Origin: Trematomus loennbergii
Lineage: Eukaryota > Chordata > Actinopteri > Perciformes > Nototheniidae
NCBI GenBank assembly: GCA_012861695.1
Contig: JAAOOA010000006.1
Coordinates: 14,900,879-14,964,878 of the forward strand
Length of the DNA stretch: 64,000 nt
Reading direction: 5' to 3'
Of the stretch, positions 1-12,648 are shown in pieces (the stretch's first letter is position 1; each line of letters starts with the position of its first letter). The position numbers and the translations under genes were made by a program. The notes beneath the pieces are model-generated. The model had not been told where the DNA came from, did no database searches, and worked only from the letters and a program-made list of their open reading frames with translations.

Positions 1-3000
1 TCCCTAACCTCTTTTTGATGTGTTTATTTATTGCATATTCATCTAGTAAAATCCAAGTTTTATTTAATAGTAGATTTTACAGTTTGAATAGCTTTAAAAC
101 GATTGTTTCTATCTGTTGATGATCAACTGAAACTAATGGCCTAAACCACTGAGGGATCTTTTTTTAAGGGTAATAACGCTTGATGTGAAATAAATGGTGT
201 GTTTCAGCCCAGGCGTATTCAAATTATTTGTGATTGCACATACAGCATTAACGCTATTCTGGACATTCCTGTGATCTCTTTCCGTGTTCAAAGCTTTGCT
301 GGCCTGTACTGAGGCAGTGGTCTTTAATGAGACGGATTAGAATAACAGTAGATATATAAAAGGCAGGACAAATCAAAAGGCTTTGCCACCTCTGGGTGGA
401 GGCTAATTGAACTAGCTGGCTGTATTCTTTAGCTCTGTTGGACTTGGAGACAAAGCCACACTAATCATGCCACTATAATTGATACTAAGGCTACTTTTTC
501 TTCCATTGGTGATGCCACAGGCATTGCTGAAACCCTAACAATAGCATTATCCACCACTCCTCTTGAGTTTTACAATTACACTGTTCAATGCATGTTGAAT
601 ATGCCACCTAATTAGATGAGAATAATAAAGATCAGATTCAGCTCTGAGATTTAAACTCTAATCAGCTGTTTGAAAAGCCAGTGGGGATTCTCAGTTGGCT
701 ATATTGTTCAGTTTTTATATTTGTTCTCTTCTCTGCTGACTCCTATTTATAAATCATGTTTGCCTTTTCGTTAACAGTTTCAAACTCATCGTATGCACAG
801 AATGACTGTAACTGCACACACATACAAATAAAAAAAGTACAAACTTTCTCGTGGCATAGTTTATGTTTTAAATTATTAGATTAAAGCTTTTAAAGTCAAT
901 CAAAATGAAAAGAAACATGTTTTCAGGAGAATTTCTGGGCCAACCAAAACTATCCTTGGCCACCGCATGTTCAAATACCTTCACAGCCCAGCGCTGCTTC
1001 TTGGGGCTTGATTTATAGATCTCAACCTGTTCACAGCTCAACACTCTAGACTACAACCTCGGTCAGCTCTTGCATTAATACACATCTGAATGGGTATACT
1101 TAACTTTATAAAGATAACACATTTACGGTCATACACAGCCACTATTTTAGACAGGACAGGGAACGGTTCATAACATCTGTGTTATAGATTTAATTTAGAA
1201 CCTCCCCTTGTCTATAACAAGAGATTACAACAACGATAAATACGGTTTTGTGGGCCGTGTACAAAACGTGATCATGCCAACTTAAGTGTGCTAATGAATG
1301 GCTGTGTGCCATTGTAACAGTCATCAGTGTGAACATCGTCTTTGATGCCTTATCGAGCAGAAAGCTCTTAAACAAAATGTTTGAAGTGTCCGCCTGTGTA
1401 ATAATGATTTATAATTCTCTTGAACTAATGCAAAATTTGCTGGTAATTTTTTTTGAAATAAAAATAAATTGTGCCCGGAGGGTCAGGCCAAGATTCAAAA
1501 GAAGATCACCCAGGAGCAGCAAATGATTTAATAAGCCACCAGCTCCACTAGGGCATGGAGACGAGCAGAATGGAGAATTCAAAGTGTGTCTAATTAACAT
1601 CAGTTTATTACTATGTCAATCTCTTCGGCTAGAGCGTGAATGAGGGGAAGGTTTAGAAATGTAGCACTGCTTTGCTTTAATATATGGAATAACACTTAAC
1701 TCCTAAAGTTAATACCAAAAAATCCAACCCATCCTAGAGAAAAATAATTGTGAGTCTTTCAATCTAGTCAGAGCCAGACACAAATATGAATCTCATCACA
1801 TATCTTTATTCTTTGTTAAAAAAAATCATTAAAAATAGAAACCGACTTCCAAGATTTTTCCATCACCATTATTCCTCAAGGAATGAGTAAATGAATATTT
1901 AATATCTCTTGCATCTATATGATTGCATAGTAATTATCAGAACCCAAATGCCTGACAAGTTTGGTGTAATATAATTTGTAACATGTAAAATGTGCAGGCG
2001 AGACAATGTCGAATCCCTCAGACACCATGTTTTAATCTTATGTTGGTTTTTCATCACCACCACCATGTCTGCAGAGACAAGACATGTCACCATCAGAGGG
2101 GAGCAAGTGTTAAAGAATTGCATGTAAAAGCATTGAGCAACAGGAGAAATTAACCGGTCTCATCCAACCTTAGATTTCTAGTGCATTGCGTTATTAATCT
2201 CCCTCTGTCCTCTTAGTTTTTGGATTCCAAACACAAGCAATCAGCAGACACCTTTCCTTGGAGATCCAGTCTCATTTCACTCGGCTTTGGTCAATGCATG
2301 CCAAATTTGAACTTTCCTCTGATGAAATCCTAAATTGCAGATTTTCATATTAACAGTGGGGTACCTCCTGTCTTGTTTTTCTAATAGTCTTCTGGGTTGT
2401 GAATATTAAGTGGCCCTTTTGAGGCGTATGGCAGTGCTGTCATGGAGGTGTGAAGGTTAGGGTTCTTGCAACAGCTTAGATTCTGGACATTAAGTCATTT
2501 GTATACTCACCCACATCTTATATAACATACTTGAGTACTGTAGATAATTCATCCATGAAATCATAATTGAAATCACATTGAGATGCAGGAAACTGTATTA
2601 AGAGCTTGACTGACCATCGACAACAGCAACAGTGTGGAAACGCCAAAAGGCATGTGCAAATCCGGGCGCCTTCTGCTACCTGCCGGTGTTGGACTCATTA
2701 CTCAGTCAAGTAGTTATATATTATATATCCATGATTATTCATTGCTCATTACAAAGTGATTGCTTTACCTATCATTCGGAGAGAGCAAATCTGTTACACA
2801 ACTTGTCATATTATCTTTTGTTACACCCCCACAATTATGTTAAATTGTCTTTCCAAATATGACGATACATTGTTTACCTATGTGTGGGTTTTTATGTGAA
2901 TTTGTAAACATCATCATGTATCACTTGAAAAGTTATGTTTAGATTGCTAATTCAAATAGCCTTGCTATTTCTTTATTTTATCACAAATGTGTAACAAATA

Positions 3001-3110
3001 GCTGTGAGTGAAAAAAGCCATTGGCTCTTACTTGATCCACTTCTCCTTAGGTGATTCGCTCTGTCCCACCTGAGAGAACGACTTGAGTGAGAGCAAAAGC
3101 ACTAAATCAG

Positions 3111-3130
3111 CCCCCCCCCCCCCCCCCCCC
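3111..3130. repeat. C20 homopolymer
   Basis: Twenty consecutive C on the plus strand, followed by ACCCC. The opposite strand is a G20 run. Confidence 0.95.
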
Positions 3131-6100
3131 ACCCCATAACCCATTATTCAAAACCAATACAGTTTTATTAAAATAATCCAGATGAATGATTTAATGTTGC
3201 ACTTTTGAATTGTAAAGTGGTATACATTATTATGATGACACGTTTGTTTGTTTCTTTTAACCCCCCCTTCCATCACATTTTTACTACTTGAAAGTCCCCC
3301 GGCACCCTTCCTCAGAGTACACTCATGTTTACAACAAAGGCCCCCCCCCAGCCATTTACATAAATATGTCTGTGTACCAATAGAGAGGCAGGAACAAAGT
3401 GACTGCATACGTAAGGTAGCAGACTTGAACCTCCGACAGGAAAAGCAACCCTCGAGTGCTTCTGCCTTTACGCCTTCATGTTAAATTCATAGTCCAGCAA
3501 TGTGCACTGGACAGTACACACTGATATACTGTATTTGCACTGACTCTCGGTGGGTAAGCAACTCTTCTCAACATGCCGAGGATTTAAAGGAGGGCTCATT
3601 TAAAAGCCACATGTCCAGGAAACCCCAAGACACTATTGCCATATACAGGAAGTGTATTTAATCCAAGCGAAATTCAAGATTGAAAATGCTTACATCTCGG
3701 TGGACACAAAAATCTCAAAGAGGAACTTGGTTCATGGAGTGTGTTTGACGTATGGAGAGTCATGGATCATGTTTTCTCTGGTTAGGGTTAGGGTAATCTA
3801 CATTTCCTAAAGAATGCACACAACATCTTCAGGAAAACTGATTAATTATCTGTACATTATGTGAAGTTTTATTTGAGTTGTCTGTGAGCAAGGAACTATT
3901 GATGCTGTTCAATAGTTACCATCTTTTTCTAAATTTCATCAATAAGATTTTCTGAATTATCGAAACATGGCTATGTCGATATTCATCCCTACAAAAATAT
4001 TTTATGAAAAAAAACAATACCATGTCCCCTGGATGAGTTGCAATATTGTCAAGTAGGCAAAAAATGCCAAAACTTTCTTAAATCCTGAGATTGTCTAGAA
4101 ATTGTATTGAGACAAATATTTTGAGCATTTTGCTGTCTTCATTTGACATACTTCAAGAATCTCGTACTGAAAAATGTCACTGGAGAAGGATATGCATAAT
4201 CTCTGCACACGGACAAGATGCTTCTATAAGGCTTCTTGATTGACTTCCCCTTGGCTACAGTTTGTGTTGCATGAGATGCTCTTTTGACATCTCATCATTT
4301 TTCTTTTTGAAATGACAAAAACCAGTAATAAAACGAATCAAATGGAACATACTGAGAAAAATAATTTGAGATGCTTGCATTTTAATATTTCAACCAGACT
4401 ATAATAATGTAAGCAAACATCTACATGGAGAAATGTGCCTGTTAACATTATAAGTGCACTTTCAGATTCCAAGTAGTAATCCATAGATCACATCATGAGA
4501 CAGCTGCAACGATACCGCCATAAAAAGCTATGTGAATCATATTCATTGAATTACACAAATTACAGATCTCAAAACCTCTGAAAACGTGATGATGAATGCC
4601 TTTTTTAACTTCTGGCTGATAATTCATCAGACTACACTCGCAGAGTATTGGGCTTGTGAAAAATGCATGAATTACTAATTAATGAAGCATTCTCGCAAGA
4701 TTTACATATTCATAAAGGTGTGTAATTCACATATGCATGAGAGAGCTGAGTGATAGCTTTCAGAGAATAACACATATTCCAAGAAAGAAACCTTTATTTG
4801 TTAAATTCTTCAAAAAGCTCAGGGAGCAGACGCAGAGATGCTTTTAAAAAAACATTACGCATTTATTCTTCCCCCACAGAAATGCAGTCAAACGTTTTTG
4901 GAGACAAATGCACTGAGGAGATGCAGTGATGTGAAACAGTATGCAAAATTACATTTTCTGAAATATTGTCCCGTGTGGATTTTCAAAAGTTCATTTAGCA
5001 ACCCAGTGTTCCTAACAACTGTGCTCAGAGAACCATATGATTTACATAAACATAAATATATCTTCAGTATCATCTCAGTTCAGCAAGGAAATATGCAATT
5101 CTCTTTGACAACATATCCATAACATTTATGTTGTTTTCTTTTAATAATTCAGAAACCGAACATTTTGAGAGGTCACATATTGGATGTAAAGGTAGTGGTT
5201 GTTGTGTTATTTGTTAACACCCAGTCACTAGATTTACTTGGTGTTACATTTTATTCTAACATATTTCTAATTCTTGGATGGGATTAGTCGTCATTATTTT
5301 TGTTCTTTTGTCAAAATACACCAATAGCACTGCTGTGATGTCAGCCTTTTGGTGACAAACCATTTCAGTGAAGCAGGTCCAAGATGGTTTGGCCGGAGTC
5401 GCGGCCTGTCCTTCTGAAAGCGCCTCTCCATTGTTTCAACCCTCTTTGTGAAAGCTGTCCCAGATATGGGTAAAAAAACAAAACAAGAAAAACCTTCAGA
5501 TGGTTCCTAGGCTTTTCTCACAGCTATGCACCAAAGAATGACAAGTCCAACAAAACCATGTCGAGTTTTTCTCCCTGAGCCATTGTCTTTCCACTTAACT
5601 CCAAGCTGGGCCTTTTCAGCCAGGCCAGAGTTGTGTCAGGCCTCCTCGGACACAGCCCAGCTCGAGCAGCAGGCTTGGCCTATTCGAATACCATGCAGAG
5701 TCTGATTCACTCCTTTATTCCATTACAACAAAACAGCTCTTGGATGCATTGTACAAAATGTCTAATGACAAAGAAGACAAAGTAACCAGTAAGAATAGTC
5801 TCCCTGGCCCAGTGGACCCATCAAAATCCTTTGTGCCCCAGTGTGTTGTTTTAGCCAAGAACAGGAAGTTATATTTTCCAAGCCCATACATACATTTCAA
5901 GGTAAGAAAAAAAAGAACGGATCAATTAAACATAGACTTAACTGTAAAACAAGACAACATTAAAACTCAATGCAAAGATTTCTGATCAGAAAACGAAATG
6001 CCCTTAAATTAAATATTTGATGAATATTAAATCATATCAAAATGCAGAAATGAATTGAAGATGCAATAAAGCTGACAACAAGGATGGCATTTCAGGATGC

Positions 6101-7628
6101 TTAAGTTTGAGTTTAACCTTGCAGGACTTTTGGAAGGCACTCCTGAGCATGAGGTGCAGGGTTCTGGCAGCTGCACAGGGAGCCTGGTGGGTCAGCCCTT
6201 CTCCGGGAGCTGCTACTCCACACTAATCTATTTTAAACCATCTGTGAAATTAGCAAGATTTCCTAAGTCCTTCACCTCCAAGGATTAAAACATCGCTAAG
6301 TGTGGGGGCTGTTCTTACATACTCTTCTTGTACATATGTTTGACTCTTGAGATTAAAGTCTTTTCTCTCACCTCTGTTGTAAAATAAAAAGAGAAATAAC
6401 CTGAAAGTCACATAAAGATTATTAACATCTGGTTAAGAGGTGTTGAATCAGATAGAAATCTTGTTCAACGTAATTTGAACGGATGACCGAAAATCATCGC
6501 CAGGTGTTACATATTTCTAAATCCAGTAACATCAAGGAGGGCATCTCTGGGCCGTCTTAAAGAGCGATACCAAGCGGCTGCATCACCTCTGCCAAAGCCA
6601 GTACAATGAAGTCATGAGTCAACTCTAATGAGAAAATCAGATAAATAGCAGCTGTTCTTGGGAAATGGTGCTGTCTGACAGATTCACTGGGTGCAACGGC
6701 TGTACCAATGAGCAGATCCAAATGAGTAAAATATTGTTCTGGGCTCCCCTCACTGCTCCCCTTCCCACCGGTGTTTAGTCATCAGAGTTGTGAAATTGCA
6801 GCCCTGCCGCTACACGACAGCATTGCTGTATTAATTATTATCCGCTGTTCAAACATACACATCTTTGTACAACAGTGACAGTTCATCCTAACAGGCCACT
6901 TACAAACAGCAGTATTACTCCACATAGCTCACCAGCCCCCTATTAGTCACGCTGACCTCTTATTTTTTTATACAGAAATCTTTGCGAACAATAAGAAACA
7001 AAAACAGCGCAAGACAATAATACAAATTGTCTTGCATATCACCAACTCAGCAGTGCTTTAATTTGATGCACTCACTTGCACAATAATGCAAAGACGAACA
7101 CACAAAGTACAGAGCTTTTCTCCATGCCATTAGTTGTCATACAGGCTTGGAAAATTACTATAAGATGTATTGTGCAGAGGTATATGTCTAGTTTTCCATC
7201 TAGTGCTGCAGAGCGCTTACACAGACATCTTTTACAGACACTGTCGTTAAACTGTTAGCTTTCATTGCCCTGAAGAAAGAAGCATGCAATATAATTGTAA
7301 AAGACAAAGGGATTGCCAATAATTAAACAGTTTACCCAAATGGTTTAAAGGGCATTTGTTCTAGATTGTTTTGTACTCCTTTTATGTAGGTGAGCATTGC
7401 TAACACAGAGCAAGAAGACCAGCAAATCAGTCAATTATATGCTGACTATAATAACCCTGGCTCAAATGTTGTCTGAAATGTTTTAGCCCATCAAGGCAGA
7501 CATTATTTAAAAGGGAAGCAGCGTGTAGAACTCATAATAATCATGATGATAATGAGCAATAGATGGCAGAGATCCAGAGAAGAGTGATGGACATAGTCTG
7601 GGCTTACAACTCTCGAGATGACCTCTGG

Positions 7629-7656
7629 CACACACACACCCTTTTCTCAATAAGCA

Positions 7657-7687
<31 letters not shown>

Positions 7688-7699
7688 AACACACACACT
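7629..7699. repeat. (CA)n microsatellite, interrupted
   Basis: Two CA blocks separated by about 16 bp, with A-rich interruptions (ACAAACAC). Confidence 0.9.
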
Positions 7700-8230
7700 G
7701 AGCCTGTACCTCTTCATTCAGGAGGTCAAGGATCTTTAGGATGTGTGCTTTAGTAACCAAACCACAGTGAGAGCCTGCACAGTAAATGCCTATTTATTTT
7801 TTGTATCTGCCAAACTATATGTTCGGTTTTTCAGGCAACAAACTTTGTATTTGATAACATGTTAAGTGTTAGGTTTGATCAGATTATATTTGTTAAGTTG
7901 AGTGGCACCAGTGCTAAAGTTAAATATTCACGACACACATCTCCTTCAGTGTGCTGTAAAATGAAAAACATCGCCGTAGATATTACCCAGGAGGTCATCA
8001 TCTCCAGGAATTCATAAAGTAAAGTAAACAATAATTGAATCAACAACATCCTGTTCAGAATGTATTTAAATTCACTGTATATAGGCCTCTATTATATTAT
8101 AATATGGTACAAATAGAACCCCTATAAAGGCTTATCTAAATCAACACTTTATAGATATAAGTAGCTACTGCATAACCTGTCCATTAAATGTATGAATAAC
8201 TTACTTTAATATTGTATTTAACAATATTTA

Positions 8231-8266
8231 AATTGATATAATATATATATTAATATATATTCAATT
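8231..8266. repeat. AT-rich near-palindrome
   Basis: AATTGA and TCAATT arms flank an AT alternating core. Confidence 0.6.
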
Positions 8267-8715
8267 ATTATTACAAAAGTAATTAATTTACACTAAGCCG
8301 ACAAAGGCAGAAAAAATCATGTATGTAAAATATTAAGAGATATTAGGAACCGTGTATGGTTAAACATCTAAAAGTGCACTATAATAAGCCTTTGATTTAT
8401 CATTTGTAAACCTCTCTGTTTTATACATTGTAGAAAAACACCTGAACAAGAAGAAATGACATGATGAATAATTCCACAATGAAAGTAATTACTCAAATTC
8501 TTAAAACAAAATGTCTCTTTAATTTGTAAGTGTCAACAGCAGTACAAAAGATGGAGTGATGGGAGAAGGTTTCTGTAACACAATTTCTGTCTCTTACAGA
8601 AAAGGAGGAAATTCTTGAGGTAAATGAGCTTAAACAGGCAGTTATTCATCCCACTGTTGCATTTTTACATACAGAAAATGGTGTTAATATGCCTGAATTG
8701 ATCCTGCGGGGATAG

Positions 8716-8721
8716 TTTATT
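8716..8721 (-). terminator. Candidate distal poly(A) signal
   Basis: Sense AATAAA downstream of the last Pumilio-like site. Chosen as the working end of the 3'UTR. AATAAA is frequent in AT-rich DNA, so confidence is low. Confidence 0.25.
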
Positions 8722-9423
8722 CATATACATTATACACATTTCTATGGTGCCTAGATGCACCCAAATGTATCACTCATTGGTTTGTTTTTACTTGATATAG
8801 TGAATGAATACTACCAAAGCCGAGGAGACTGCTCTCCACACACACCACTGTAAAATTATTCCCTTTACCTCACGTCAATACTGCACATGGAAACCAAAGA
8901 CTTGCTGGTGTACACTTTGAAGCCAAGCAAAACAACATAAGAAAAATGTAATAACATCTTCATCTTTTTTTCTTTTTAAGCAATAATACCCCTAGCAAAT
9001 AATCAATCTTTTGTACTGTATAAAGAAGAATGTGAACACAAATGTGATGGCAACATTTTTTTTTTTAAGTTGAATTAAAAACTTTACATTGGACTGTACA
9101 AGATATTATGATAAACTATTTACATATTCAGACATAAACTTTTTTTGAAGCAGCAACAGACACTATGTATTTCATTTTCTCTAATAACACCCAAACAATA
9201 CTTGCCATGGGCCTAGGTACCTGCCAGAAAAAAAACAAACAAGAAAGATTCTACGCAGAAAATGGTATCAGGCTGCCAGCAATTTCAACATCGGCTCCAG
9301 TGATAGAAGAGCCACACACAGTGTTGCTTGAGAGACAACTCTAAAAAGCAAAGTACCAAAGACAACTATAAACGTTGCTCCGAACAACAGTTTTACACTT
9401 CTGAACAGCAGCTAGCATGTCAG

Positions 9424-9431
9424 TCCAGCAT
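9424..9431 (-). promoter_or_regulatory. miR-338 8-mer seed site
   Basis: The plus strand reads TCCAGCAT, identical to positions 1-8 of miR-338-3p, so the sense strand is an 8-mer target. miR-338 is reported to act with miR-219 on Sox6 in the oligodendrocyte lineage. The site counts only if the transcript extends this far. Confidence 0.45.
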
Positions 9432-9811
9432 GTCAGTGAATTGTGCTGATTAAATTAACACAGAGAACATTCCCACCATATACATCACAAAGTCCATACA
9501 GAAATAAATTGAATTACAGTAAATAATGTTGAAACAGCATACAAGCTTTTGTCTTCAGTTCTTTTGTTCAAACCATTGTAAGTGGATTTAGAGAAAACAA
9601 TTGTGAGGGCTACATTTTCAGATGGCTGGATAGGTATGAACATTAAAAACATACACACATATGACCAGGAGAGAATTAAGAAGAATGCACAATGTTGGTG
9701 CATTTTGCCACATTAAAACAAATAAATATTTGCACGCTCCCAACTTCTCACACAAATAAAATTAAAACATCACTTGTGTTTGAAACCATTTTTCAAGAAA
9801 AGAAAACCTTG

Positions 9812-9817
9812 TTTATT
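9812..9817 (-). terminator. Candidate poly(A) signal
   Basis: Sense AATAAA followed by a U-rich stretch (GGTTTTCTTTTCTTG). It is one of several possible ends of the 3'UTR. Confidence 0.3.
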
Positions 9818-10418
9818 CTGGTAATGTCAATGCAAGCCAAATGCATGCAGATTATTTTGGCTGAAAACAGTTCCTCGTAAGAAACCAGCCACACACTATG
9901 AGTGCTGTAATAAACACAAAACACATGTGAGGATATACAGCATACCATTTAGATTGTATCATTATTGGACACAAATAATTGAATAATTATTTTACATCAA
10001 GTGCTTGTTGTTTGAATGAGTACCTTATTTGTAATGACTCCTTTATTTTAACACATCTAATGGGTGTTGCGTTATTCTGATTGTTTTTTTTTTTTGTATT
10101 CCAGGGAAGATTATCAAAACTTAAGCAAGTGAGGTGCTTCTCTCTGTCTCAGGTCCAATACTGCTGTCTTTCAATAAGCAGAAAAAAAATCAGCATCTAC
10201 ATGAGGTACTGTGACTTGTCAGATTTTAAAAACATGAAACCACGTACAAAAATTTAAGAAAGTAAATAAAATAACAGCCAAATACATAACTTATACTTCA
10301 CTAATGAACAAAAATATATTTCCTATGTTATATTTACAATAAAATCTAAATGAGATGGTGAAATCACTGAAAACGTTTTTTTATAGCTCCAATTCATCAA
10401 ACATGTTTTTTTTTTCTC

Positions 10419-10428
10419 TGATTGTCCA
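10419..10428 (-). promoter_or_regulatory. miR-219 target site (distal)
   Basis: Complementary to positions 1-10 of miR-219-5p (plus strand TGATTGTCCA), about 3 kb beyond the stop. Together with the proximal site this makes two 10-base matches in the probable 3'UTR. Confidence 0.6.
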
Positions 10429-11365
10429 TGTAGTTCTTTTACTGACAAATTTAGAGCCGACAGTGGCTAATAATAAATACAATATGTTGATACTCTACAG
10501 TTTCAAATACAATATAAAATGCATTGAAGTCTGGTGTTTGACGGCTAACCGAGCCTGCTGTTAAATTATCTGCTCACTTTCTTGTGCTGAGTCTCTCCCC
10601 TAGGCAGCCCTGAAGCTTAAACAAAGTGTTCATTCATCACATGAGTCTTTGCATAAATAAACAAAATAAGTAGACACAAAATGACTCAAATCTGGCAACT
10701 GTGAGAGCAAACCCACTTGAGTCCAACTGGGGAATTATGTTTGTTCATGGTGATTTTCCTCAAACAGCTTCACATTAATCAGCATTGATAAAAATACAAT
10801 TTATATCCAGTGCTTATAACACTTATGAAACATTGTCTCCACATGAGTCATTTTTTTCTTTCTTTTTTTTTGTCTTTTTTTTGCTATATAAGCACAGTCA
10901 AGTTTCAGTTCCGTGAAGAGTCCTTTTTACCTTCCAGCCAACTAAAGCAGTGTGGCATGGTCATACAAATATTTACAATCACATACAAATCAATCCAACC
11001 ACCAGCAATCAGGAGCAAACAGCTTTGTAGGAGAGCATCTTTTAAATAGTTTGTACCTCAAAATGAGAACAATGGAGAGAAAATGTTATGAAGAAAACAA
11101 TTATGAATGAGGGGCTAAAAATACTTAAAATAAATGCTTTCAAAACAGCACTGATATTGACAATAAGAGTTCAGAAGAGATGAGTGAGATATAAAGAGCC
11201 ATCTGTACCAATTAGAGCTAGGAGAAAATGCAGTGACCAGCAGTGGGGATGTTGACCAGTTAAAGCCAGTGACCAGCTATTGAGATCCTTCAATAAGCTC
11301 TGTGCTCTTTCTGAAATGGACAGGTTCAAGGGCAAGGGAGGGGAATAGCTGGACTCATGCATTAA

Positions 11366-11372
11366 TAATGCT
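11366..11372 (-). promoter_or_regulatory. Possible miR-155 7-mer seed site
   Basis: Sense AGCATTA matches miR-155 positions 2-8. A single 7-mer can occur by chance. Confidence 0.3.
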
Positions 11373-11541
11373 GTATTTCAGATGATACCCAGTCGTCAGT
11401 CATTTTAATAATCCCCCACAGCTTGATGTACTTGTTCCATCTGCTCGCCAGTGCCTGGAGATTGGGCTGGGGTGGGAGCCCTGTTGAGGCCTTACTACCA
11501 GCACTTTGATGGAAAGCACAATGAGGGACACACACCACATC

Positions 11542-11547
11542 TTTATT
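11542..11547 (-). terminator. Candidate proximal poly(A) signal
   Basis: Sense AATAAA followed by a GU-rich stretch (GATGTGGTGTGTGTCC). Cleavage here would give a roughly 1.85-kb 3'UTR keeping the miR-499/208 cluster and the proximal miR-219 site but losing the distal sites. Confidence 0.4.
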
Positions 11548-12047
11548 GTTTCCCTTTCCTTCCCTGTTGTTTTTTCCTTCTCTGGGCCAGATGGCGCCCC
11601 CTGGGTGCTGAGGTTGCCATGGGCAGGGGTCAGAGCAGGGCATGGCAGGGAGGGGAGCCACTTAGACCTTCTGCCCTGTAAAGAGGATCTGAGTCTCAAC
11701 ATCAAGGCCTTGCTTTATCTAGCTGCAGTCTCCAGAAGGTCACCACTTGTCAGCTTTTTGGCTGACATTAGGAGAGAGACTTTGCTTGTGCCCCTCATTT
11801 CTGAGTCATTGCATATTTTCCTGTTTTAAACGCAATATTTAAGTGCTGGTAAGCTGATAAGATTATTCAAGAAATACAACATAAGGCTAAAGGTTGACAG
11901 AATAAGATTTGTATAAGTGCACTATGCAAAAAAAATAAAGAAAAGTGTTTCAAAGTACCCCTGCTATGCAATTATGACGAGGTAATTTAAGCAACAAACA
12001 TATGATTTCTTTCAAGTTTCTAAATATCCTCACAGGCTGTCCCCCTC

Positions 12048-12187
12048 TTAAGACTCCGGCAGTAATCAACTCATTGCATCAACCCTATGACCGTGCTCGG
12101 ATTTAAGACTTCTTAGTGTCAATTTAAGATTTACAATGTCTAAAAGAATTAAGATTGAAAAAAAATGAAGTTCTAAGACGTAAGACT
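12048..12187 (-). promoter_or_regulatory. Cluster of miR-499 (three) and miR-208 (one) seed sites
   Basis: On the sense strand, AGTCTTAA (8-mer match to miR-499-5p) occurs at 12055-12048 and 12110-12103. AGTCTTA (7-mer) occurs at 12187-12181. CGTCTTA, the miR-208 7-mer, occurs at 12180-12174 and abuts the third miR-499 site. Repression of sox6 by these myosin-gene miRNAs in slow and cardiac muscle is established in mammals and zebrafish. The site assignment comes from seed complementarity that can be read directly. Confidence 0.75.
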
Positions 12188-12648
12188 TTAAACTTTCAGT
12201 CCAAATGGGGCTAAAGCATTTAACAGAATGTACTGTAGCTACACATTGTACAACATCAATTTGAGATTGTAATGCCCCCAAAGCTGCCTTTCGCTGCTCT
12301 TCCAATCCCACAGATTGGAGGCCTTTGGCCCTTTTGCATTCTGGCCTGATTACAATCACTCTGATTAAGAACTTGGTGAATCAGACTGGGTTGCAGAGCT
12401 GGATATGAGTTAAAGACGCCACTGTGTAGACTGGGATAAGGAAATGAAAGAACTGGCCGCGTTCATTGATGATCACTGCATTAGGCTCCCTGGAGAACAG
12501 CTAGCATCACAAGCTACCACCCAAAGACGTCACATACTGTAACCTCCCGCAGAGCCTGCTGCCTCCAAGTTCCTGAGTTTCATTTGTGTATTCTGTTAGG
12601 GTCAATTAAAGAAAGACTGGATAATGAAGCTGTATTAAGAGATCAAGA

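Larger units (their letters stand above)
1..8699. other. Intergenic DNA downstream of sox6
   Basis: AT-rich single-copy-looking DNA without a recognisable gene. All open frames are under 100 codons and none resembles a known protein. It holds a C20 run (3111-3130), a CA repeat (7629-7699), a short telomere-like GGTTAGGGTTAGGG at about 3780, and an AT near-palindrome (8231-8266). A homeodomain-type motif cluster lies around 4640-4740. A plus-strand open segment bounded by splice-like signals lies at 5737-5901. In mammals the flank 3' of SOX6 is a gene-poor region, which would fit. Confidence 0.6.
9117..10977 (-). promoter_or_regulatory. Three Pumilio response elements (UGUAAAUA)
   Basis: Sense TGTAAATA occurs at 9124-9117, 10338-10331 and 10977-10970. 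These match the PUF-protein consensus and suggest translational or stability control of the 3'UTR. No other element is claimed between them here. Confidence 0.4.

Noticed and set aside
3779..3797. Telomere-like GGTTAGGGTTAGGG (also near 15363)
   Set aside because: Only about two units; common in fish genomes and not evidence of a chromosome fusion.
11362..11829. Overlapping frames of about 100 codons on both strands near 11.4-11.8 kb
   Set aside because: They lie in the probable 3'UTR, in a locally GC-rich patch; no protein likeness.
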